64,000 bases of DNA from Desulfobulbaceae bacterium (GTDB lineage Bacteria > Desulfobacterota > Desulfobulbia > Desulfobulbales > Desulfocapsaceae), in assembly GCA_024636345.1 (NCBI GenBank), contig JAGXHG010000030.1, positions 1-64,000 on the forward strand. Direction: 5' to 3'. Position 1 is the first letter of the stretch. Each line of letters starts with the position of its first letter. This document shows positions 17,810 to 25,557 of this stretch, piece by piece. The notes below the pieces were generated by a model. The model was not told where the DNA came from. It made no database searches and saw nothing but the letters and a program-made list of their open reading frames with translations. The position numbers and the translations under genes are program-made.

Positions 17810-19885
17810 ATGGCCGATCTTCTCTTTGAAATAGGTACCGAAGAACTTCCTGCTGGTTTTATTCAACCTGCATTGGAACAACTGCAGCAGAATTTTATCA
17901 GAAAGGCAGCTGAACTGCAGCTTGCTTATGGGCAGGTAAAGGTGGTAGGGACCCCGAGACGTCTGGCCTTGATTGTTCAGAACCTTGAAGAGCGGCAGCC
18001 GGATCGCCGTGAAGAGCTTATGGGACCTTCCACCAAAGCAGGACTTGATGCTGATGGCGGGTTCAGCAAGGCGGCCCAGGGCTTTGCCCGTTCAAAAGGG
18101 GCTGAGGCCACTGCTCTGCAGATTGTGGATACGGCGAAAGGTCAATATTTGATGTTGGTCAGAGAGGTGGTAGGCGTTCAGACCACTGAACTGCTGCCTG
18201 ATCTCCTTCGCGGGCTTCTTGCTGAATTTTCTTTTGCTAAATCCATGAAGTGGGGCTGTAACAGTAACGCCTTTGCCCGTCCTATTCAATGGCTGCTGGC
18301 CCTTTATGGTCAAGATACTGTCGATCTTTCCCTTGATGGTATTGTCTCTTCGCATAGCAGTCGTGGACATCGATTTATGGCACCGGACAGTATTCGGATC
18401 CAGGGCGCTGCCGGTTACGAGCAGCAACTGGCGGACGCCCATGTCCTGGTGGATCCTGCCCGTCGCCGTCAGGCAGTGTTGGAAGAGATTGAGCGGGCAG
18501 TGGCTGAGAACCCCGGACTTGTCGGCGCCCATGTTGCCATTGATGAGGCCCTGGTTGATACGGTCACCAATCTTGTGGAATGCCCGTTTGGAGTTTGTGG
18601 CTCCTTTGATGCGCGTTTCCTTGAATTACCTGAAGAGGTGTTGATTACCTCCATGCGTGAGCATCAAAAATATTTTCCAGTGCTTGATGGACAGAAACGT
18701 TTGCTTCCTTTTTTTGTGGCGGTGAACAACACCCGGGTCTCCGATATTGCTCTGACCCGCACGGGACATGAACGTGTTCTGCGTGCCCGCCTTGAAGATG
18801 CTTTATTTTTCTTTGGTGCTGACAAGGAAAAACGGCTTGAAGATCGTTTTTCCGATCTGACTGGGATTATTTTTCAGGCCAAGCTGGGAACCATGCTGGA
18901 GAAGAGTGAGCGTCTGATAAAACTGGCAGCACTGCTGGCTGAAAAACTGGCGCCGGAGTATATTGATGCTTCCAGGCGGGCAGCCCAACTGTGCAAAATT
19001 GACCTTCTGACCAATATGGTCGGGGAATTTCCATCTCTGCAGGGTGACATGGGGGCTGCCTATGCCATGAGTGATGGAGAGTCTGCAGAAGTGGCTCTGG
19101 CTATTCGGGAGCACTACCTGCCGAAGAGGGCCGGTTCTGAACTGCCTGTTTCAACTCCTGGTACGCTTGTTGCGCTGGCTGATCGGCTTGACACCCTGGT
19201 CGGCTGCTTCGGTATTGGTCAGCAGCCAACTGGCACCACCGATCCTTTTGGCCTGCGCCGACTGGCCATTGCTCTGTTGCATATTATTGGTGACCGTGGT
19301 TACAGCTTGTCACTTCGAGAAATGGTTTATAAAGCCTTGGCCCTCTATGGCGATAAGGTTGACGGAAGTGCTGTGACCGTTGATGCGGTTATGGTCTTTA
19401 TCAAAGGACGTTTTGTCAATGATGCTGTCAGCAGAGGGCTTGATCAGGAGGCGGTGGAGGCGGTGACCTCCCTTGATTTTGATGATGTCAATGATTGCAG
19501 AAAGAAGATTGACGCCCTGGCTGCCATTCGTAACGAGGAGGCCTTTGCAGTTTTGGCGGCAGCATTCAAGCGGATCCGCAATATTATCAAAGACCATGAA
19601 GGGGGAGCGATTGTCTCCGCGCTTCTGGTGGAAGAGGCTGAACGAAATCTTGCTGCTGTCTATGCCGATATCTCAGCAGCAGCGCAACCCTTATTGGCTC
19701 AGAAAGAGTATGGTCAGGCGCTTGCTGTTATGCTGGCCTTGAAGGAGCCCGTGGATCTTTTTTTCGATTCGGTTATGGTTATGGTTGATGATGAAAAAAT
19801 CCGTGCTAACCGTCTTAATATGCTTACGGCTATTGCCCAGCTTTTTCTCCAGATCGGTGATATCTCCAGGATGACAGTTTCATAG
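17810..19885 (+). CDS. glyS: Glycyl-tRNA synthetase beta subunit
   Basis: This 691-residue protein starts MADLLFEIGTEELPAGF, the conserved beta-subunit N-terminus. It contains LITSMREHQKYFPV in the centre, QPTGTTDPFGLRR, and a C-terminal DALR-type anticodon-binding region. It forms the alpha2-beta2 bacterial GlyRS. The usual upstream glyQ (alpha) is not adjacent; the preceding gene is the FolE2-like protein 27 bp away. The alpha subunit must be encoded elsewhere. Confidence 0.97.
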   Translation: MADLLFEIGTEELPAGFIQPALEQLQQNFIRKAAELQLAYGQVKVVGTPRRLALIVQNLEERQPDRREELMGPSTKAGLDADGGFSKAAQGFARSKGAEATALQIVDTAKGQYLMLVREVVGVQTTELLPDLLRGLLAEFSFAKSMKWGCNSNAFARPIQWLLALYGQDTVDLSLDGIVSSHSSRGHRFMAPDSIRIQGAAGYEQQLADAHVLVDPARRRQAVLEEIERAVAENPGLVGAHVAIDEALVDTVTNLVECPFGVCGSFDARFLELPEEVLITSMREHQKYFPVLDGQKRLLPFFVAVNNTRVSDIALTRTGHERVLRARLEDALFFFGADKEKRLEDRFSDLTGIIFQAKLGTMLEKSERLIKLAALLAEKLAPEYIDASRRAAQLCKIDLLTNMVGEFPSLQGDMGAAYAMSDGESAEVALAIREHYLPKRAGSELPVSTPGTLVALADRLDTLVGCFGIGQQPTGTTDPFGLRRLAIALLHIIGDRGYSLSLREMVYKALALYGDKVDGSAVTVDAVMVFIKGRFVNDAVSRGLDQEAVEAVTSLDFDDVNDCRKKIDALAAIRNEEAFAVLAAAFKRIRNIIKDHEGGAIVSALLVEEAERNLAAVYADISAAAQPLLAQKEYGQALAVMLALKEPVDLFFDSVMVMVDDEKIRANRLNMLTAIAQLFLQIGDISRMTVS

Positions 19886-19930
19886 CAAATTATCATGGGG
19901 CTGTCTTTGCTCCAGTATGCAACCAAGCGC

Positions 19931-19970
19931 ATAAAAAAAGGCCGTCTTGAAAAAGACGGCCTTTTTTTAT
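19931..19970. terminator. Bidirectional terminator between glyS and cytochrome c3
   Basis: AAAAAAAGGCCGTCTT pairs perfectly with AAGACGGCCTTTTTTT around a short loop. It has U-runs on both strands and serves the convergent genes. Confidence 0.93.
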
Positions 19971-20006
19971 GCTTAAAGCGAAAGTGCCAATAAAAAAGGA
20001 TTCTTC

Positions 20007-20405
20007 TTATTTATGGCAAAGTTTACAGCCTAGTTTTTTGGTGTCAACATTCTTCTCTTTATGGCAATCTTTGCAGTTGGTATGGGCAGCATCTTTGAAG
20101 GTAGCAATTTTTTTGTCCAGGCCGGCAGCCTTGTTATGACAGGTCTCGCACTTCTCGATCTTCATGCCCTCTGTATAGGCAACCTGCTTGCCATCAGCAC
20201 CTTTGGTATGATGGCATTCGCCACAGGCAAGTTTTTCCTGATGTTTGGCATGTGGAAACATGGCTGGTTTCGGCTTGGCAGCGGCATCAACGGTGGCCTG
20301 CAGGGTCATCTCTGCGGGACCTTTGTCGGCCATGGCATTGGCACTAAATCCCATGCCCAGCGTTAAAGCGAATGCAGCAGCATAGGTTACAATTTTTTTC
20401 ATCAT
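20007..20405 (-). CDS. Periplasmic tetrahaem cytochrome c3
   Basis: This 132-residue protein is preceded by a signal peptide ending near FSANAMA. Four CxxCH haem sites are present: CGECHH, CETCH, CKDCH and CKLCH. Additional histidines (FPHAKHQ, AAHTN) can act as distal ligands. Class III cytochromes c3 shuttle electrons from periplasmic hydrogenases and formate dehydrogenases to membrane complexes in sulfate reducers and relatives. The start at 20405 has a GGGG site six bases upstream; a longer frame to 20459 has no support. A strong promoter lies just upstream. Confidence 0.95.
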   Translation of the reverse strand: MMKKIVTYAAAFALTLGMGFSANAMADKGPAEMTLQATVDAAAKPKPAMFPHAKHQEKLACGECHHTKGADGKQVAYTEGMKIEKCETCHNKAAGLDKKIATFKDAAHTNCKDCHKEKNVDTKKLGCKLCHK

Positions 20406-20440
20406 TTTTCCCCTTTTGTTAAAGAATTGAACAGCGTAGA

Positions 20441-20454
20441 TGAATGACCATTCA
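20441..20454 (-). promoter_or_regulatory. 14 bp palindrome in the cytochrome c3 leader
   Basis: TGAATG-AC-CATTCA is a perfect dyad. It lies about 27-40 bases downstream of the -10 box, where a bound repressor would block transcription. TGAATG half-sites are used by several TetR-family repressors, but no regulator gene is nearby. Confidence 0.4.
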
Positions 20455-20480
20455 CTCATGTATCTTTTCGTGAAGACTCA

Positions 20481-20509
20481 TATATACCCTCTTCCAATTT
20501 CTTTGTCAA
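20481..20509 (-). promoter_or_regulatory. Strong sigma-70-type promoter of cytochrome c3
   Basis: A perfect TTGACA is separated by 17 bases from TATATA on the minus strand. The start point would be near 20474, giving a leader of about 70 bases. It suits an abundant protein. Confidence 0.75.
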
Positions 20510-20616
20510 GAAGTCAGCAAATTGATTTGAAGGCTACAATTTTTAAGGAGTAACTTGCTGTTATTCCAAATTTTTAAGGACTTATGGTTGATAGATATTT
20601 TGTGCAGATTCTATCG

Positions 20617-21471
20617 TTAATTTGAACCGTAGCTATGCAGACCTGATAGAAGGAAATTAACACCGTAGTAGGTGAAAATAACCGATATGAAGCCGAAGAT
20701 TGCCAGCCAAGCAATTCTCGTGCCACCCCAGCCTCTGGTATAACGGGCGTGCAGGGTGATGGCATAAATGAACCAGGTGATTAATGACCAGGTTTCTTTG
20801 GGATCCCAGCTCCAGTAGGTTCCCCAGGCCGAGTTGGCCCAAATGGCGCCGGTAATGATCCCTATGGATAGCCACAGGAAGCCAAAGACCATGGTCTTGT
20901 GGGTGATGTCATCAATGACCTTTAAGGGAGGCAGAGAACCCAGCAAGGTGCTGTCATTGGTTGACTGGCGAGTTTCGCTGGTATTTTTGATCAGGTACAT
21001 GAAGCCCAGGCCGGCCGCAACGGCAAAAGCTGCATAGCCGATAAAACAGGTGACAACGTGGGCGATCAGCCAGTTTGACTGCAGGGCAGGAACCAGGGGG
21101 ACAATTTCCTTGGTGATCCCTGAGGCAAAAGAGGCATAGGCCATGGCCAGGAAAGCAAAGGGGACGGCAAATGCCCCAATGATTCTGGTCTTGAATTTCC
21201 ATTCAATAATGAGATAAATAAAAATAATGGTCCAGGCAAAAAAGACCACTGATTCGTAAATATTAGTTAAAGGCGCACGCCCCATTCCCATCTGATAGGA
21301 TTCCACCCATCTCAGTCCGATGCCGGCCGTTTGGATTAGAAAGGCAATAAGGGTAAAGAGAGTTGCCAATGGCCCAAGTCGCTTGGTCTTGAAGATGAAA
21401 AAAGCGGTATAGAGAATGGTGGAAAAAAGATAGGTAAAGGTGGTGATACCGATGAGTTGCGAACTGTTCAT
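20617..21471 (-). CDS. ccsA: Cytochrome c biogenesis protein CcsA (haem handling, system II)
   Basis: This 284-residue membrane protein has eight hydrophobic segments and the tryptophan-rich WWD-type haem site WGTYWSWDPKETWSLITW around residue 220. Flanking histidines are placed as in CcsA/ResC. With ResB it moves haem across the membrane and attaches it to apocytochromes. It lies 70 bp downstream of resB in the same direction. The genes suit the multihaem proteins encoded nearby. Confidence 0.95.
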   Translation of the reverse strand: MNSSQLIGITTFTYLFSTILYTAFFIFKTKRLGPLATLFTLIAFLIQTAGIGLRWVESYQMGMGRAPLTNIYESVVFFAWTIIFIYLIIEWKFKTRIIGAFAVPFAFLAMAYASFASGITKEIVPLVPALQSNWLIAHVVTCFIGYAAFAVAAGLGFMYLIKNTSETRQSTNDSTLLGSLPPLKVIDDITHKTMVFGFLWLSIGIITGAIWANSAWGTYWSWDPKETWSLITWFIYAITLHARYTRGWGGTRIAWLAIFGFISVIFTYYGVNFLLSGLHSYGSN

Positions 21472-21541
21472 GGAATTAACCCCGTTAAATGAAGTTTTAA
21501 GTATTCTGTCAGTTTTAAATGGAAAGGGTAAAACGTAATAC

Positions 21542-22864
21542 TTAAACCTTATTGATTGTCTCTGTTAGTGTCTGAAATATTTTTTCAAAACCAGCCTTGT
21601 TCTTATTTGCATTTCCAGTCATTAAAATAGAGCTCGTACCGCCCGTTTCTTCTCGAATGTACAACCAGATGCGCTGGTGTGACATGAAAAATGCAACAAT
21701 AAGGCCAAGAATCATCAAGGCGCAACCAGAGTAGACTACCCATACTCCCGGGTCTTTGGCCACCTGCAGACCGGTGGCATACATTTGTTTTGCAGACACA
21801 GCGTACTTCGTTGTTGCTCGTTCCACCGTGACTTGCTCACCATCGGTAAGCCAGAAGAGTGAGGGCTCGCCCTTGTCATCGGTAAGCCAGATCTTCATTC
21901 TGCTGACAGACTGTCCCTGTGCCTCGGCATTGATAATGCCCAGGCGCAGACCATTTTCTGTAAAGTTCTGCTGCTGTTTATACGGGATAATCGCTGTTTC
22001 GTTCAACCCTGTCTTTTTGTCCGTGATGGTGACCAGGAATTCCTGGTAGGGTTCATAGCTTGATTGATAAAAGGTGATTCCCTTGTAGCTGAGAGGGTCA
22101 TTGACCACAATGGCCTTTTCTATGACCACTTTTCCCTTTTCCAGGATTGAGAGTTGTGAGCGGTAGGCTTTGGGCATTCCATTATCATAAAACTCGATGT
22201 TGAAACGGTCGCAACGGATTTCAAAGCCTAGGTTGATAGAGCTGTGCGTGTCAAAGGTGTAGACGGTATCCGTAGTCCTCGTTTCGGGCAGCATGACACT
22301 GGCCTTGAAACCAAACGAGGAACCAATAATTGCTCCGGCAAAAATCAGCAGAATGGAGGCATGAACAATATAGACGCCGGTACGGGTCATGGCCCCTTTC
22401 TGGGCGAAGAGCAGGAGCCCATTGGCGAGTGTACGTTCTTCAGCCTTCCATCCCCTGACCCTGAGGTCGTTCTTCAAGGTACTGGCCGTGGAGGCCGGCG
22501 GAGTGGGAAGCTGCCAACAGAACTGAGGGTCCATTTTTTCAAGGCGGGCCAAAGGGATATCCAGGTTGTCCGCCTTGATCTGACGCCAGACTCCAGGGAA
22601 TCGATCCACACTACAGGTAATGAGATTGATGCAGAGCAGACCGAGAAGAGAGAGAAACCAGCCGGAGGTGTACATGTCGGGAGTGATGGAGAGGATTTGA
22701 AACAGGTTGGCAGTTGTCTCCCCATATTTGTCAATATACCATTGGGCGGACTCTTTCTGAGGAATAATTGTGCCGATGACTGAGGTGGTGGCAAGGAAAA
22801 AAAGAGTAAAGAGGGCAAGTTTCACGGATGTGAAAAAGTCCCAGATTGGATTTCTATTTTTCAT
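21542..22864 (-). CDS. resB: Cytochrome c biogenesis protein ResB (Ccs1)
   Basis: This 440-residue protein starts with WDFFTSVKLALFTLFFLATTSVIGTIIPQ, the ResB first helix. Two further N-terminal helices, a large periplasmic domain (about residues 190-360) and a last helix near 375-395 follow. It is the haem-lyase partner of CcsA. It is first in the two-gene operon. Confidence 0.95.
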   Translation of the reverse strand: MKNRNPIWDFFTSVKLALFTLFFLATTSVIGTIIPQKESAQWYIDKYGETTANLFQILSITPDMYTSGWFLSLLGLLCINLITCSVDRFPGVWRQIKADNLDIPLARLEKMDPQFCWQLPTPPASTASTLKNDLRVRGWKAEERTLANGLLLFAQKGAMTRTGVYIVHASILLIFAGAIIGSSFGFKASVMLPETRTTDTVYTFDTHSSINLGFEIRCDRFNIEFYDNGMPKAYRSQLSILEKGKVVIEKAIVVNDPLSYKGITFYQSSYEPYQEFLVTITDKKTGLNETAIIPYKQQQNFTENGLRLGIINAEAQGQSVSRMKIWLTDDKGEPSLFWLTDGEQVTVERATTKYAVSAKQMYATGLQVAKDPGVWVVYSGCALMILGLIVAFFMSHQRIWLYIREETGGTSSILMTGNANKNKAGFEKIFQTLTETINKV

Positions 22865-23304
22865 GTGACCCTTTTGTGAGAATTGTTATTAATAAGTATC
22901 TATCTAGCATCAATGAGAGGTGAGGGCAATAAAAAAATGTTTGGATTGAATTTTTGAAATTAGATTTACAATTTACACGAATTGAATAAAATGGGATACA
23001 GTTGAAATTCATTTTTCGATATTTTTTCCAAAAAAAATGAAATTTCATGAAAAATAAAAATGGATTTTTTGAACTGGGTGAACACTAAAAAGTTACTTTC
23101 TTGTAAAGGGCGAACGTGCTTTCAGTTCTTTTTCTTGGAGGAATTCCAAAGAAAAGATCTTGCTATTTGAACAGACAAGGGGTATAAAATGTGTTTTTCA
23201 AATTGTAGATATTTGTAAACACATTCAATAAATTTAATATGCCTGGTTGTTATTGCTTGCAAACAAAGTAATAAAGGGCTGAGAAGTAAGGGAAGGAGAG
23301 AGCT
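22865..23304. other. AT-rich divergent intergenic region between resB and rpmB
   Basis: This 440 bp region holds the two promoter regions and leaders. It is strongly AT-rich (22930-23060 in particular). No frame resembles a protein. AAGGAGAG before the rpmB start is the only clear signal. Confidence 0.6.
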
Positions 23305-23502
23305 ATGGCGAAAGTATGTCAAATTTGTGGGAAAGGGCCTGTTACCGGAAATAATGTTTCCCATGCCAATAATAAAACTCGTCGGCGTTGGCTGCCAAAT
23401 TTGAAAAAAGTTCATATGGTTTCCCCAAGCGGTAGCGCTGTGAGGGCCAGGGTTTGTACACGATGTATTCGATCCGGGGCTGTCGTTAAACCAGCCGCTT
23501 GA
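23305..23502 (+). CDS. rpmB: 50S ribosomal protein L28
   Basis: This 65-residue protein begins [29 protein letters not shown] and has the C-terminal CTRCIRSG. The four cysteines (two CxxC pairs) make it a zinc-binding C+ form of L28. Length and start are standard. A terminator follows directly. Confidence 0.97.
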   Translation: MAKVCQICGKGPVTGNNVSHANNKTRRRWLPNLKKVHMVSPSGSAVRARVCTRCIRSGAVVKPAA

Positions 23503-23525
23503 GGTCTCTTTTATGATTTATAGAA

Positions 23526-23556
23526 GGCGAGTGGAAAAATCCATCTCGCCTTTTTC
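23526..23556 (+). terminator. Intrinsic terminator after rpmB
   Basis: GGCGAG / CTCGCC stem with a 13-base loop followed by TTTTT, 24 bp after the rpmB stop. Confidence 0.8.
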
Positions 23557-23574
23557 CGTTTGAGGTATAGAGTA

Positions 23575-23829
23575 ATGGCTGAGAGTGAAATTAAATTTCT
23601 TCCCTTTCAGGAAGCGGCCAAGCTTGTAGCTGCTATTCAGGAGGAAGAGAATGTTCATGACCAGGATCGGCGTATTCTAACGGTCTATGATCATGATGAG
23701 CGAGAACTTTGTTGGTTTGACTTTGAAGAAGTCTTACAGGAAATTGGCCCTGGAGATAAACAGGAGCAACATGCTGCTGTGCAGAATTATATCCTCCATC
23801 ATATTCCGGATTGGGTGCTGGATATTTAG
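23575..23829 (+). CDS. Small acidic protein of unknown function
   Basis: This 84-residue protein starts at ATG 23575; an earlier start at 23560 adds five residues but would overlap the terminator tail. It is acidic and rich in Glu, Asp and His, with segments FLPFQEAAKLVAAIQEEENVHDQDRRILTVYD and ELCWFDFEEVLQEIGPGD. It has no signal peptide or membrane segment. I do not recognise the family. The balanced amino-acid use and regular start suggest a real gene. Confidence 0.7.
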   Translation: MAESEIKFLPFQEAAKLVAAIQEEENVHDQDRRILTVYDHDERELCWFDFEEVLQEIGPGDKQEQHAAVQNYILHHIPDWVLDI

Positions 23830-24006
23830 GGGCCGTTAAGAAATAACTAATATATTTTTATCTGTTTTATTTTGGTCCCTATGCCAGGTTGCGAACCAAA
23901 TGTTTTTTGGACAGTGCTTTGGGTTTTTGTGGCATAATCGGGGCTGTTAAGCGTGCTGGAATGAGAGTTTCAGTACACATAAATAAATATTTTCCAGGAG
24001 GGTGCC

Positions 24007-24369
24007 ATGTCTTTTGTCTTGAATAATCGGTACGGTAATGTGTTGTTGTTGGCTTTTCTTTCCCTTTTCTTTTTGGCTTCAGGGTGCGTTTCTACCCAGA
24101 ATGGAACAGCTGGTTCAGAAAATATCCAAGGAAATAGCCTCACCGTAAAAGGGAAGGTGCAGAAGATTTCTCTTGAAGAGGGTGTCATGATTATTGCTCC
24201 CCGAAAAGGTGATCGTGTTACTGTAAAATTTACAGAGCAAACACCAGTGAAGGGCGGTTCATTGAAAGAGATTGTCAGGTTTCTGCCAGTACGGGTGATT
24301 TATAGTGTAGAAGGAGGGGAGAATATTGCTGTCTCCATTGAGCTCCTGCCCCAAGGTTCATGTGGCTGA
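24007..24369 (+). CDS. Small lipoprotein of unknown function
   Basis: This 120-residue protein has a hydrophobic signal ending in a lipobox (LASGC, Cys27). A beta-rich domain (SLTVKGKVQKISLEEGVMIIAPRKGDRVTVKF) resembles small OB- or SH3-like exported folds. An AGGAGG site precedes the ATG. It is expected to be lipid-anchored in the envelope. No partner is evident: upstream is the small acidic gene and downstream a terminator. Confidence 0.85.
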   Translation: MSFVLNNRYGNVLLLAFLSLFFLASGCVSTQNGTAGSENIQGNSLTVKGKVQKISLEEGVMIIAPRKGDRVTVKFTEQTPVKGGSLKEIVRFLPVRVIYSVEGGENIAVSIELLPQGSCG

Positions 24370-24408
24370 TCCTGCTGGATTAAATTCTGTGTAGATATCA
24401 AAGACAAA

Positions 24409-24445
24409 CAAAGGCCTGCCGTGCAAACGAGCAGGCCTTTGTTGT
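24409..24445 (+). terminator. Intrinsic terminator after the lipoprotein gene
   Basis: Perfect 11 bp arms CAAAGGCCTGC / GCAGGCCTTTG with an 11-base loop, followed by a short T-rich run. Probably also used by the convergent SDR gene. Confidence 0.8.
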
Positions 24446-24520
24446 TCTTCCAATTTGTATTCAAAGCGGCACACCATTGTCGGTTGCACTGCGCGGTGTC
24501 AATTTAAATGCTTTTTGGAG

Positions 24521-25363
24521 TTAATACCCTTCTTGACTTAAAATTCCCTTTGGGATATCTGGGACTTGTTCGCCACCGAGGCAAAATCCTCCATCCATGC
24601 GCAGAACAGTACCGGTCATGAAGTCGGCATCGCGCACCAGAAAGAGGGTGGCGGCCGCTACTTCTTCTGCAGTCCCCGTGCGTTGTAACAAGGTATGTGT
24701 CAGCAAATCCTGTTTCTCCTTATCCTTCATGACCGACCATCCTCTGGTCTTCTCCCCGTGTCGATACTCGATCAAGCCGAGCATCAATTCGTTTACCCGT
24801 ATTTCCGGTGCGGCCTCTCTGGCCCAGGTTTCAGTAAAAGATGAAATGGCCCGGTTGGCGGCACTGTAGGCATCGTTAAAGAGAAGAGCTGCGGGTCCAC
24901 TTCTTCCGGTCAGGGCGGAGATGGACGAGATGTTGACAATAGCGCCGCTGCCGGACTGTTTCATCAGGGGCAGGCAATGATGGAATAACAACCATTTGGC
25001 CTTGAGTGTGGTGTCGATTTCCAGATCCCATTGCTTATGATTGTGGGCATGGTCGTATGAACCATGGACGATGGGCATGCCGCCACGTTCGATATTGTTG
25101 ACGAGAATATGGAGGGCGCCAAAACGTTTCTTGATGGCCGCCACCATTTTCTGCACCTGGTTCTGTTCTCGTAAATCAATTGCCAGGAACAGCACTTCAA
25201 TATCCAGGCTTTTGAATTCCTGCTCCAGATCATGGACAGACTCGGGCCAGTCAAAGGTCGGGAGGATCAGGTTGACTCCTTCCTTTGCCAGTTTCCTGGC
25301 AATTTCCCTGCCGATTGCTCTCGATGCACCGGGGATCAGGGCGATTTTACCTTGTAACTGCAT
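24521..25363 (-). CDS. Short-chain dehydrogenase/reductase with altered catalytic motif
   Basis: This 280-residue Rossmann protein has the cofactor loop GASRAIG (residues 12-18), a NNIERG variant of the NNAG motif near 89, the catalytic-type Ser in NISSIS near 146, and Tyr166. The usual YxxxK is YSAAN here: Asn170 replaces the lysine that lowers the tyrosine pKa and binds the nicotinamide ribose. The C-terminal FMTGTVLRMDGGF is typical of FabG-like enzymes. It may be weakly active or have a shifted role. The substrate is unknown. Confidence 0.88.
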   Translation of the reverse strand: MQLQGKIALIPGASRAIGREIARKLAKEGVNLILPTFDWPESVHDLEQEFKSLDIEVLFLAIDLREQNQVQKMVAAIKKRFGALHILVNNIERGGMPIVHGSYDHAHNHKQWDLEIDTTLKAKWLLFHHCLPLMKQSGSGAIVNISSISALTGRSGPAALLFNDAYSAANRAISSFTETWAREAAPEIRVNELMLGLIEYRHGEKTRGWSVMKDKEKQDLLTHTLLQRTGTAEEVAAATLFLVRDADFMTGTVLRMDGGFCLGGEQVPDIPKGILSQEGY

Positions 25364-25557
25364 GGCGTATTCTCCTTTTTTGTCTGACCTTTTCTATAGC
25401 TCCTGCAATCAGTGCGGGCAGTATCTATAGTGATGTTACGGTTATTTGAGAAAGATTTCTTTTCTTGCAATTCCGAGAGCAGGATATACTGTTAAATCTC
25501 ATTTTTAAGCTGAAAATAATATCTAACTTTCATGAATCTGTTCTGCAAGGTGTAATA

